Assembly: GCF_023955655.1 (NCBI RefSeq)
Contig: NZ_JAMXHT010000005.1
Coordinates: forward strand, 373,462 to 437,461
Length of the DNA stretch: 64,000 bases
Reading direction: 5' to 3'
From: Ralstonia soli
Lineage (GTDB): Bacteria; Pseudomonadota; Gammaproteobacteria; Burkholderiales; Burkholderiaceae
The position numbers and the translations under genes are program-made. The notes beneath the pieces were generated by a model that was not told the DNA's origin, did not search any database, and saw only the letters and a list, made by a program, of their open reading frames with translations. Shown piece after piece: positions 27,348 through 35,438 of the stretch (positions are counted from its first letter, which is position 1; each line of letters starts with the position of its first letter).

Positions 27348-27363
27348 CTGTACAAATATACAG
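27348..27363. promoter_or_regulatory. LexA (SOS) box
   Basis: CTGTACAAATATACAG fits CTGT-N8-ACAG exactly. It is 10 bases upstream of the helicase start codon (reading leftward) and overlaps a likely -10 (TATATT on the minus strand), so LexA would block the promoter. Confidence 0.75.
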
Positions 27364-27399
27364 CACTGTGATGCCGGCGACGGCGGAAAACGGGTGGGG

Positions 27400-27708
27400 T
27401 CAGATACCGTCCCGCAGCTTCTTCGCAACGTCCTGGGGCGAGGTTCGCTGATTGACGGCGTCCACCAGGTCCGCCAGGAACCAGGGCAGGACGAGTTGCG
27501 TGTTCGGATCGCTCAGGCCGACGTGCAGCCTCTGCCGGGTTACCGGTTCGGTGCGTTTGGCGGATTGCGCGGGCTTGCTGTGCGCAAGCATGGCCTGCAG
27601 CTCCTGATCGCTGAAGGCGGCGGGCGACGTGGTCAGGGCGGAGGCCGCCGTAGTGACGAACATGAGCGTCGACGTTACGAGCAGATGTTTGAGGGTGGTG
27701 GCAGGCAT
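27400..27708 (-). CDS. Small secreted protein of unknown function
   Basis: A 102-residue protein from ATG 27708 with a signal peptide ending TAASA near residue 24. The mature part has no cysteine and no motif that I recognise. It lies upstream of the helicase on the same strand, separated by the LexA box region, so it is probably a separate transcription unit. Confidence 0.55.
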   Translation of the reverse strand: MPATTLKHLLVTSTLMFVTTAASALTTSPAAFSDQELQAMLAHSKPAQSAKRTEPVTRQRLHVGLSDPNTQLVLPWFLADLVDAVNQRTSPQDVAKKLRDGI

Positions 27709-27808
27709 CGGGGCCTCCAAAACGGTTGGATGAACGGGGCGGCAGGCAGCGATGATCCCGCATCGGCGCGTGGCCGCGCCTTACGGTTCCGTTGCAATCA
27801 GCAAAGCA

Positions 27809-28141
27809 TCAGCCGGCCTGCGGCTGCAGGGCGATCACCGCCATCCCCACCAGTGCAATTGCTGCGCCGCCGATATCCCAGCGTGTGAGGGTGACGCCGT
27901 CGACCACGCGCAGCCACACCAGCGCCACGGCGATGTACACGCCGCCATATGCAGCATAGGTGCGGCCGGCAGCGATGGGGTGCAGCGTGAGCAGCCACGC
28001 GAACAGCGCGAGGGAGGCGGCTGCGGGCAGCAGCAACCAGAGGGACTTGCCCTGCCGCAATATCAGCCACGGCAGGTAGCAGCCGACGATTTCCGCCACG
28101 GCGGTGACGGCAAACAGCAAGGCAATCCGAAGCAGTTCCAA
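27809..28141 (-). CDS. YnfA (UPF0060) family membrane protein
   Basis: A 110-residue protein with four membrane helices and the UPF0060 hallmarks [11 protein letters not shown] near residue 16 and [19 protein letters not shown] near residue 60. YnfA-like proteins are related to small multidrug resistance transporters. The start lies 21 bases after the end of the TraB/GumN gene, so the two may be cotranscribed. Confidence 0.92.
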   Translation of the reverse strand: MELLRIALLFAVTAVAEIVGCYLPWLILRQGKSLWLLLPAAASLALFAWLLTLHPIAAGRTYAAYGGVYIAVALVWLRVVDGVTLTRWDIGGAAIALVGMAVIALQPQAG

Positions 28142-28162
28142 CAGCGTGACTCCAGTTCAGTG

Positions 28163-29167
28163 TCAGTGCGAGGCGGGCAACACCGGTGTGACCGTAAAGC
28201 CGCGCGCTGCCAGCAGTGCTGGAATGCCCTTGGGCCCGATCATGTGCAGCGCGCCCACCGCGCCAAACACGCGCTGGCCGTTGGTATGCACACGCGCGAT
28301 GTTCTCGGCCATGGCGCGGTTGCGATTCGTCACCAGGCGCTCGAAGGCGCGCTTGTCCGACGGTGTCTTCAGGCAATCGCACCATTGCGGATAGTGTTCG
28401 AGCGTGCTGAGGTCGCTCTCGGCCCAGGCGTTTGCGAGCGTGAGCGTCTGCGTGCGGGCCTCGCCCGATTCGATCGCGTCGAGCACGGTATCGAACTGCT
28501 GCGCGACTTCGTTTTTCGGCACGATTTCATTGAGCACGCGCACCTGCTCGGCCAGCGTTTCGAGCGGCACGATGGGCAGGTTCTGCCGCTTGGCGTAAGT
28601 GGTCAGGAACAGGTCGATGCCGAAATCGGGGTAGAGCCCGTCGGTGCGCGCGCCCAGCACCGCCAGCGAAGCGAGCTGCATGGTCGGTTCGAACTTGCGG
28701 ATCTGCGTGAGCGCGGCGTCGGGCAGGCACGCCGCCGCGAGCAGCTTGTTGAAACGTGCACCGCGCTTGCCGGTCAGGAGCCGGCGGTCGTCGCGAGTGG
28801 GCAGCGGGGTGAGCGATGCGCGGTCGGCGTTTTTGTCGAGCAGGTCGAGTTCGAGCGCAATGGCGTCAACGTGCTGGAGTGCGTCGCGCACAGCGGGCCC
28901 GGGCAGCATCCAGTCGGCGCGCGCAACGTGGATCGTGCCGTAGAGCCATGAGATGCGGCCGTTTCTTTCAATGCGCCAGAGCACGCCGTGGTCTGTCGCG
29001 CGCTGGGCAGCGGCAGCCCAGCCGTCCTTGGGGGCAAAGCTTGCGGCAGGCGGCGGGCAGTTGGCGGGGGCTTGCACAGGTGCGTCTTGCGCGGCGGCCG
29101 CGCCGATGCCCGCCAGCAGGCACAGCGCCGCCGTCAATGTGCGCCACGTGGTGCGGTGGTGTGCCAT
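28163..29167 (-). CDS. TraB/GumN family secreted protein
   Basis: A 334-residue protein with a signal peptide ending AAAAQ. Residues 60 to the end match the TraB/GumN (Tiki-like) fold: WRIERNGRISWLYGTIHVA at the start and VFGAVGALHMIGPKGIPALL near the end, containing the His and acidic residues of a putative metalloprotease. ATG 29167 is preferred because a GAGGG site lies nine bases before it; ATG 29176 is nine bases farther upstream. The substrate of bacterial members is unknown. Confidence 0.85.
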   Translation of the reverse strand: MAHHRTTWRTLTAALCLLAGIGAAAAQDAPVQAPANCPPPAASFAPKDGWAAAAQRATDHGVLWRIERNGRISWLYGTIHVARADWMLPGPAVRDALQHVDAIALELDLLDKNADRASLTPLPTRDDRRLLTGKRGARFNKLLAAACLPDAALTQIRKFEPTMQLASLAVLGARTDGLYPDFGIDLFLTTYAKRQNLPIVPLETLAEQVRVLNEIVPKNEVAQQFDTVLDAIESGEARTQTLTLANAWAESDLSTLEHYPQWCDCLKTPSDKRAFERLVTNRNRAMAENIARVHTNGQRVFGAVGALHMIGPKGIPALLAARGFTVTPVLPASH

Positions 29168-29235
29168 GTGCCTCATCCCTCGGCAGTCCTGTGAATGCAA
29201 TGCGCGCAGTGTAACGGCCGCCGGTGATGGCGCCA

Positions 29236-30417
29236 TTACGTGCTCAGGCGCGGCGGTACGGCATGCGTGCCCCGCGTCTCACGAAACCACAGCGCCAGGC
29301 TTTCGTCTTCGAGCGCATAGGCGCCGCGCGATTCCTTCCAGATCAGGTTCTTGTCGCGCAGCGCATCGAGCGCAGCCTGCACCGTGGCCGTGGAGAACTC
29401 GCTGTGGCCGAGTTTTGCCGCATACGCCTTCATCGAGTCTTCCGAGAACGGCGAGTAGCCTTGCCCGCGCTCGATCAGCACCGCCAGCACGGCGCGCTGG
29501 ATTTCGGTCAGCGCGGCGTAGTCGCTTTCGATTTCGCCCCAGATGCGGTCGCGGAAACCCTGCGCGCCGCGCTTGAGCAGTTCGCCCAGGCTGGCGGCTT
29601 CGCCGAGTTCCAGTGCGATCTCGCTGACGATCCCTTTGAGCATCTCTGGCCGGTGGCCGACCAACTGGAAGGCGGCGAACATGTCGTCTTCCTTGAACTG
29701 GTTGTTGGGCGCCAGGTGCTGGTTGACCCACGCCGTATACGCCGACACATACGGCCGCCCCAGCAGCGGAAAGTTGGTCACGCGCGAGCCGAAGAACGGT
29801 TGCGTGCGGTTGAGCAGCAGGTTGGCGAGCTTGTCGCGGTTCGACCCCGTGAAGACCAGGAACAGGCGGGGCTCTTCCACGCCCTGGTTCATCTGGTCGC
29901 GTGCGGCCTTGAGGGCGAACATGGCGTTCGTCCCCGCCTCGGTGGACAGCGCGTGCTGTGCCTCGTCGATGATCAGCACGACCGGCCGCTGGACGGCCTT
30001 GTAGAGCACATCCAGCGCATCGGCCAGCGTGATGCCCGGCGGCAGACCGATCTTGCCGAGGTTGAAGGTGAATGTGCGCAATACGTCCACTTTTTCCATG
30101 CCGGCCTGTTTGGCCAGCTTGGCGATCGGCCCGTCGAACTGGGCGAGCTTGGACTTGATGGCGTCGGCGATGAGGTGGCCGGGGTCGCGGGCGCGGTCGG
30201 CCCACAAATCCACGTAGATGGCGACCCATTTGCGGCGCTCGACCTCGGGCACCAGGTCTTCGCGCAGGAAGGTGCTTTTGCCGGTGCGCCGGGGTGCTGC
30301 CAGGAACAGGCCGGAGCGCGCGTCGGCCAAGCCCTTGCCCTCCAGGCTGTCGCACAGCGTGTTGGCGAGGTCCTGGCGGTGGAAGTTGAAGCGGCCGGTA
30401 TCTGTATCGGAATCCAT
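29236..30417 (-). CDS. AAA-type (archaeal ATPase-like) ATPase with winged-helix tail
   Basis: A 393-residue P-loop ATPase. Walker A is APRRTGKS (41-48), which keeps GKS but has Ala for the first Gly; Walker B is VVLIIDEAQHAL (146-157). VFTGSNRDKL is a sensor-like segment. The last 90 residues look like a winged helix (FSTATVQAALDALRDKNLIW). Such ATPases appear in stress and defence contexts, but no partner gene lies beside this one. The promoter region is AT-rich with a long dyad, suggesting autoregulation. Confidence 0.72.
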   Translation of the reverse strand: MDSDTDTGRFNFHRQDLANTLCDSLEGKGLADARSGLFLAAPRRTGKSTFLREDLVPEVERRKWVAIYVDLWADRARDPGHLIADAIKSKLAQFDGPIAKLAKQAGMEKVDVLRTFTFNLGKIGLPPGITLADALDVLYKAVQRPVVLIIDEAQHALSTEAGTNAMFALKAARDQMNQGVEEPRLFLVFTGSNRDKLANLLLNRTQPFFGSRVTNFPLLGRPYVSAYTAWVNQHLAPNNQFKEDDMFAAFQLVGHRPEMLKGIVSEIALELGEAASLGELLKRGAQGFRDRIWGEIESDYAALTEIQRAVLAVLIERGQGYSPFSEDSMKAYAAKLGHSEFSTATVQAALDALRDKNLIWKESRGAYALEDESLALWFRETRGTHAVPPRLST

Positions 30418-30438
30418 GAAAGCTCCGTTTTAGACCTG

Positions 30439-30477
30439 ATTATTGGAATCGGTATAAATTATAGCCAATCCAATAAT
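30439..30477 (-). promoter_or_regulatory. AT-rich promoter with flanking dyad, ATPase gene
   Basis: Arms ATTATTGGA (30439-30447) and TCCAATAAT (30469-30477) are a perfect 9-bp inverted repeat with a 21-base spacer. The spacer holds TATAAT on the minus strand (complement 30458-30463), a consensus -10 reading towards the ATPase gene. An extra CCAAT copy sits just inside the right arm (30465-30469). The arrangement looks like an operator around the promoter. Confidence 0.5.
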
Positions 30478-30583
30478 TAAGGCTAATTCTGCCCGAATCC
30501 GGCTTCACGCGGCACTGTGCCGCAGGCAAATCGAGGAACTGTGTGCAGCGCTATACTCCACACATTCTGACGTTGCACCCCTC

Positions 30584-30997
30584 ATGCTCCATCGCCGCTG
30601 GCTCTTCCTCGTCTGGCTCGCGATCGTACTGAACGTACTGTCGCCGGTGCTCGCGTCTGCGCGCGCAGCGCAGACGGGCACGCTCGCCGTCGAGCTGTGC
30701 AGTGCCACGGCACGGCATGACGGAACAGCGGGCAGCACCGTCCAGATTGCCGTCGATCTGCAGGGCGATGGCTCCGCCGACGATTCGGCAGCCCACCACA
30801 GCGTGGCGCATTGCCTGTACTGCCCGGGGTTTGCCGCCGGGTTTGCGCTGGCATCCCCGCCGGCGCTGGATGTGCCCATCGCCCATTTCGCCTATCGCGT
30901 GCGGCAGCCGGCCAGCCCGGCACCGGTGTACGCGCGCAGCGCGCTGCGCGTGGCCGAGTCGCGCGCGCCTCCGGTTTCTCCGTCGTTGTCGATCTGA
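30584..30997 (+). CDS. DUF2946 protein, possible copper-sensing upstream ORF
   Basis: A 137-residue protein with an N-terminal membrane or signal helix (LVWLAIVLNVLSPVLA). It has C39 and a histidine-rich stretch ending HCLYC at 76-80, the conserved metal-binding HCxxC of DUF2946. It is the first gene of an operon with a TonB receptor. DUF2946 genes in Bordetella have been described as copper-sensing upstream ORFs (CruR) that switch off the following TonB receptor gene after translation of the Cys motif; whether this one acts alike is inferred. A TATACT (30552-30557) flanked by TGTGTG/CACACA lies upstream. Confidence 0.8.
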   Translation: MLHRRWLFLVWLAIVLNVLSPVLASARAAQTGTLAVELCSATARHDGTAGSTVQIAVDLQGDGSADDSAAHHSVAHCLYCPGFAAGFALASPPALDVPIAHFAYRVRQPASPAPVYARSALRVAESRAPPVSPSLSI

Positions 30998-31082
30998 CGC
31001 GCCTGCGGGGATTGAACTCCGTGGCGCCTTTGCGTTTGGCCTCCTGTTCGGCCAGCGCCATCGCAATCCGGAGACCATCCCG

Positions 31083-33395
31083 ATGTCATCCCACAAGCGC
31101 ACTGCGGCCGCCGGCCCCAGGCGCACGCTGGTGTGCCGAGCCGCGCTCGCGCTGAGCGCTGCGGCACCGCTGTCCGCCTTTGCTGCAGACGACGCGGCCC
31201 CCGCGCCCGTCACCCAGGAACTCGCGCCCACCGTGGTGCGTGCCAACACCACCCCCGCGCCGTTCGCCCGCAACACGCCGGCCGTCGTGCAGACCGTGAC
31301 GGCTGACCAACTGGCCGACCGCAACGTCGTCACCACCGAAGATGCGGTCAAGTACCAGCCCAACGTGATGGTGCGCCGCCGCTTCATCGGCGACCGCAAC
31401 TCCATCTTCGCCGGCCGCGATTTCAACGAGATTCAGAGCGCACGCGGCCTGCTGTACGCAGACGGCATCCTGCTCTCGAACCTGCTGGGTTCCAGCTACA
31501 GCTTTCCGCCGCGCTGGTCGATGGTCGGGCCGGATGATCTGGCGCGCGTCGACATCCTGTACGGGCCGTTCTCGGCACTGCTGCCGGGCAACTCGATGGG
31601 AACGACCATTTCGATGACGCTGCGCCGCCCCGAGACCTTCGAGGCCGCCGCGCAGACGCAGGTGATGAGCCAGCATTACAACGATGCGTACGGCTTCTCG
31701 CGCAACGTCACCGGCAATCATGAGAGCGCCTCGCTGGGCGATCGCATCGGCAAGTTCTGGTATGCGCTGTCGGTCGATCGGCTGGAGAACGACAGCCAGC
31801 CGATGCAGTACGCCACGCCCAACTCTAGGTTGACGGCGGGTGGCACGCCGGTGCCGGTGACGGGCGCCAGGCAAGACCTCGGCCCCAACGGTCAACCCCG
31901 CGTGATCCTGGGGCCGCAACTGTTGGAGCGCACGCAGCAACTGCAGGAAACGCTGCGATTGGGCTACGTTTTCAGCGATAGCTTGGAGGCATCGCTCACG
32001 CTGGGCCACTGGGAGAACCACTTCAACGATCAAGCCGTCAGCTTCCTCCGCGACGCTGCTGGCAACGTAGTCACTGGCGGCAATGTGCTGATCAACGGTA
32101 CGCCGTACACGATTGCCCAGAACACCTTCGCCCCGCAGAACGGCGATCAGGAAAACTGGCTCTACGGCCTGGGCGTGAAGGGCAAACTCGGCGGCTGGAA
32201 GATCGACACCAACGCGTCCGCCTACAACGTGTCGCGCGACATCCTGCGTGCGTCCAACACGGCGGCCGGCAATGGCCCCGGCACGGTGTTTTACGGCGAC
32301 GGCACGGGCTGGTCCAACTTCGACATCAAGGCGACGTCGCCCACGGTGTCGGGCCACACCTTCACGACGGGCTACCACGTCGACCAGTACCACCTGCGCA
32401 ACCAGACCTTCAACGCAACCAACTGGTCGGCGGAAACGCTGTCCACGTTGAAATCCAGCTACCAGGGCGATACGCAAACGCAGGCCGTCTTCCTGCAGGA
32501 TGCGTGGGCCTTTTCGCCGCGCTGGCTGGCCACGCTGGGTTTGCGCTATGAGAATTGGCGCGCCTACAACGGTCAGTTGGGTAACGGCGGTACGACGCTG
32601 GGCTACGCCAGCCGCACCGAAGATGCGTTCTCGCCCAAGGCGGCCATCCAATGGCAGGCCACGCAAGACACGCTGCTGCGGCTGTCGTATGGCCGTGCGG
32701 TGCGCTTCCCGACGGTGGCGGAACTGTTCCAGGGCACGATCAGTGGCAACACCATCGTCAATAACGACCCGAATCTCAAGCCCGAGCGCGCGAACGACTT
32801 TGACTTCACCGTCGAGCAGGCTGTGCCTTACGGTGTGCTGCGCACCAGCCTGTTCCAGAGCGACGTGCGCGACAGCATCTACACGCAGACCAACATCACC
32901 GTTACGCCCAACGTGACGAACGTGCAGAACGTCGATCGCGTGCGCACGCGCGGCATCGAGCTGGCGTACTCCGGGCATGACGTTTTGCAAGGCGCGGGCG
33001 TGCGCGGTGTGGATGTCGAGGCCAACGTCGCCTTCACGCAATCGAAGACGCTGGCCGATGCGGCCAACCCGACCTACGTCGACAAGACCTGGCCACGCAT
33101 GCCGCGCATGCGCGCCAACCTGTTTGCCAGCTGGCACGCCACGGCGGATTGGACGGTGGGCGCAGGCGTGCGCTATTCCGGCCGCCAATACGGCACGCTC
33201 GACAACACCGACGTGCTGCCCAACGTCTACGGTGGCACCAGCAGCTTCTTTACGGTGGACCTCAAGGCCAGCTATCGCGTCGACAAGCATTTCACGCTGG
33301 CGCTGGGCGTCGACAACCTGACCGATCGGCGGTATTTCGTGTACCACCCGTATCCGTCTCGCACCTTCTATGGGCAACTGAAATGGCGTCTGTAA
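31083..33395 (+). CDS. TonB-dependent outer-membrane receptor
   Basis: A 770-residue receptor. A signal peptide ends SAFAAD; the plug domain begins with VVQTVTADQLADRN and contains the YGPFSALLPGNSMGTTI segment; the barrel ends in an aromatic terminal residue pattern (FYGQLKWRL). ATG 31083 is the first plausible start; the frame upstream overlaps the DUF2946 gene. It imports a metal or metal chelate; operon context suggests copper. The BNR-type gene begins one base inside its stop (TAATG). Confidence 0.92.
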   Translation: MSSHKRTAAAGPRRTLVCRAALALSAAAPLSAFAADDAAPAPVTQELAPTVVRANTTPAPFARNTPAVVQTVTADQLADRNVVTTEDAVKYQPNVMVRRRFIGDRNSIFAGRDFNEIQSARGLLYADGILLSNLLGSSYSFPPRWSMVGPDDLARVDILYGPFSALLPGNSMGTTISMTLRRPETFEAAAQTQVMSQHYNDAYGFSRNVTGNHESASLGDRIGKFWYALSVDRLENDSQPMQYATPNSRLTAGGTPVPVTGARQDLGPNGQPRVILGPQLLERTQQLQETLRLGYVFSDSLEASLTLGHWENHFNDQAVSFLRDAAGNVVTGGNVLINGTPYTIAQNTFAPQNGDQENWLYGLGVKGKLGGWKIDTNASAYNVSRDILRASNTAAGNGPGTVFYGDGTGWSNFDIKATSPTVSGHTFTTGYHVDQYHLRNQTFNATNWSAETLSTLKSSYQGDTQTQAVFLQDAWAFSPRWLATLGLRYENWRAYNGQLGNGGTTLGYASRTEDAFSPKAAIQWQATQDTLLRLSYGRAVRFPTVAELFQGTISGNTIVNNDPNLKPERANDFDFTVEQAVPYGVLRTSLFQSDVRDSIYTQTNITVTPNVTNVQNVDRVRTRGIELAYSGHDVLQGAGVRGVDVEANVAFTQSKTLADAANPTYVDKTWPRMPRMRANLFASWHATADWTVGAGVRYSGRQYGTLDNTDVLPNVYGGTSSFFTVDLKASYRVDKHFTLALGVDNLTDRRYFVYHPYPSRTFYGQLKWRL

Positions 33396-34669
33396 TGAAT
33401 TCGACTTCCCGGTGGATGGCAGGCCTGCTGCTGGCTTTGGCAACGACGGTTGCCTTTGCGCACGAAGGCCACGATCACGGCGCCATGGCCAGCACGGCTG
33501 CAGCCCAGCCACAACGCGCGCAGCTCGCCACCACGGCTGCGTTCGACAAGGCGGGCCGCCTGTGGGTGACGTGGGCGGAAGGGCCGCACGTCGTGGTGGC
33601 CTCGTCCGATGACTTCGGCAAGACGCTCTCCAGACCGCAGCGCGTGAACCCGCAGCCCGAGCCGATCTACACCGACGGCGAGAATCGCCCGAAAGTCATC
33701 GCCAGCCCGGACGGCGCGCTGTACGTGAGCTGGTCGCGTCCGCTCGATGAACCGTACACGGGCTTCGTGCGCTTCTCACGCTCGCTCGACGGCGGCAAGA
33801 CATGGAGCGCGCCGGTGACGGTCCACCACGATCGTCAGCCGATCACGCACCGCTTCGATTCGATTGCCGTGGACAGCGCCGGCCGCATCTTCGTCACGTG
33901 GATCGACAAGCGCGACCTGCTGCGCGCGCAAGCCGCCAAACAACCGTACGACGGTGCGGCGGCGTACTACACCGTATCGACCGACCGTGGCGCCACCTTC
34001 GCCCCCGAGCGCAAGGTCATCGACCAGACGTGCGAGTGCTGCCGTATCGCGCTCGCGCCCGATGCCGACGGCCACATGGTCGCGCTGTGGCGCAACGTGT
34101 TTGCCGGGCAGATCCGCGATCACGCGTTGACCACGTTGCCGGTCGCGCTGTCAGCCGATCGCGCGCCGCTCGCCATCGCGCGCGCGACGTTTTCGGAATG
34201 GCGGGTCGATGCATGTCCGCACCACGGCCCGGCGCTCGCCATCACGGCCGATGGCGTACGGCACATGGCATGGTTCTCGGTCATGAACGACAAGCCTGGG
34301 CTGTTCTACAGCCGGCTCTCGGCCGACGGCAAGCCGATCGGCGGCGCATGGGCGTTTGCTGGTTCGGCGCAGGCGGGCGCGCAGGCATCGCACCCCGCAC
34401 TGCTTGCGACGGACAGTGCGCTGTGGCTGGCGTGGAAGCAGTTTTCCGACGACCGCATGCAGATACTGCTGCGCAAATCGACGGACGGCGGCGCGCACTG
34501 GACGGCCCCCGCGAGCGTGGCGAACACCAATGGCGGCAATGACCATCCGCAACTGCTCGCGCGCGATGGCCATGTCTTTCTGTCATGGCGCACGCAGAGT
34601 GAGGGCTACCGCCTGATCGACGTGACCAGCGCCGTTACGGCCAACGCAACACTGGAGGCATCGCAATGA
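33395..34669 (+). CDS. Secreted Asp-box (BNR/sialidase-like propeller) protein
   Basis: A 424-residue exported protein with a signal peptide ending VAFA. The mature N-terminus is HEGHDHG, a possible metal-binding tail. The body has several Asp-box repeats (SRSLDGGKTWSAPV, STDRGATFAP, STDGGAHWTAPAS), indicating a beta-propeller. Potential extra ligands are TCECC in the middle and CPHHGP later. Its start overlaps the receptor stop by one base. A role as periplasmic metal-handling partner of the receptor is inferred; it is not expected to be a sialidase because the catalytic Arg triad is not evident. Confidence 0.78.
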   Translation: MNSTSRWMAGLLLALATTVAFAHEGHDHGAMASTAAAQPQRAQLATTAAFDKAGRLWVTWAEGPHVVVASSDDFGKTLSRPQRVNPQPEPIYTDGENRPKVIASPDGALYVSWSRPLDEPYTGFVRFSRSLDGGKTWSAPVTVHHDRQPITHRFDSIAVDSAGRIFVTWIDKRDLLRAQAAKQPYDGAAAYYTVSTDRGATFAPERKVIDQTCECCRIALAPDADGHMVALWRNVFAGQIRDHALTTLPVALSADRAPLAIARATFSEWRVDACPHHGPALAITADGVRHMAWFSVMNDKPGLFYSRLSADGKPIGGAWAFAGSAQAGAQASHPALLATDSALWLAWKQFSDDRMQILLRKSTDGGAHWTAPASVANTNGGNDHPQLLARDGHVFLSWRTQSEGYRLIDVTSAVTANATLEASQ

Positions 34670-35172
34670 ACATTCGATGGAAATCGCTGGCGATGGGCGT
34701 GGCGTTGTCTGCCGCTGCGTTTGCTGTGCACGCGGCCGGTGCGCTGCAATTTCAGCCGCTGCATGCACGCGATGTGCCTGCGTTGCTGCAGACGCCGCAG
34801 GCGCGCCCGCTCATCGTCGAGATCTGGTCGCTCGAATGCAGCTACTGCCGCGACAACATCGCGCGCATCGCGCAATGGCGGCGCACCGCCAAGCGGAACG
34901 TGGACGTGGTGATGGTGGCGATGGACGGCCCGGACCAGGCCGAGATGCTGAACCGCGCTCTGGCGCCGCTGGCCCGCGACAACAAGATCGGTCTTGCACG
35001 CGTGCCCCAGTACGCCAATGCCGAAGACATGCCGGAGCGCCTGCGTGCCGCGCTCGACCCCGGCTGGCAGGGCGAGATGCCGCGCACGATCATCCTGCGC
35101 CCCGATGGCAAGCGCCATGCGTCGAGCGGTTTGCTGACACCGCAGGCATTGGATGCCGCGCTCAGGGATTAG
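34666..35172 (+). CDS. Periplasmic thioredoxin-fold protein
   Basis: A 168-residue protein with a signal peptide ending AVHAAG. The redox motif is CSYC (58-61) in VEIWSLECSYCRDN, as in TlpA/DsbE-like thiol oxidoreductases; the C-terminal PRTIILRPDGK segment corresponds to the cis-Pro region. It overlaps the previous stop (ATGA), completing the DUF2946 operon. It could reduce cysteines of the CECC motif or handle copper. Confidence 0.83.
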   Translation: MNIRWKSLAMGVALSAAAFAVHAAGALQFQPLHARDVPALLQTPQARPLIVEIWSLECSYCRDNIARIAQWRRTAKRNVDVVMVAMDGPDQAEMLNRALAPLARDNKIGLARVPQYANAEDMPERLRAALDPGWQGEMPRTIILRPDGKRHASSGLLTPQALDAALRD

Positions 35173-35243
35173 TCAGAAAGCGGCACAGACCCCCCTCGTT
35201 GTTGGGGTATGGCGGCGTACGTGCCCTTTTTTATAATGGCCCC

Positions 35244-35355
35244 GCTTTGTGAATTCCGGCGCATTGCTCGTTCACAAAGCACACCCGACCATCTTTCGTC
35301 GTCAAAGGCTAAAGGTGTTAAGCCCGCCCGCCCCCCGGCCCGCGGGCTTTTTCTT
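35244..35355 (+). ncRNA. Candidate small RNA of about 110 nt
   Basis: A TATAAT at 35232-35237 places a start near 35244, where a perfect 10-bp inverted repeat begins: GCTTTGTGAA (35244-35253) and TTCACAAAGC (35271-35280). The transcript would end at the intrinsic terminator 35320-35355. No ORF fits and the gap is otherwise empty. No convincing -35 was seen, so the promoter is only half supported. The family is unknown. Confidence 0.4.
35320..35355 (+). terminator. Intrinsic terminator
   Basis: AAGCCCGC (35320-35327) pairs with GCGGGCTT (35342-35349), a 14-base loop between, and is followed by T-rich bases to 35355. It would end either the upstream copper operon or the candidate small RNA. 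Confidence 0.7.
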
Positions 35356-35378
35356 TGGTGATGTTCGCCAAAAGAAAA

Positions 35379-35404
35379 CCCCGGAAGACGGGGATCTTCC
35401 GGGG
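35379..35404 (-). terminator. Intrinsic terminator of the phosphatase gene
   Basis: CCCCGGAAGA and TCTTCCGGGG form a perfect 10-bp stem with a 6-base loop. On the minus strand the hairpin is followed by TTTTCTTTT, so it ends the leftward e(P4)-type phosphatase gene, whose stop lies 34 bases upstream of it. Confidence 0.8.
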
Positions 35405-35438
35405 TTGTTCCACCGTGGTGGGCGGATGCTATAAGCGC

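Noticed and set aside
31086-33512. An 808-codon minus-strand ORF opposite the TonB receptor
   Set aside because: Shadow of the receptor gene; no motif and biased composition.
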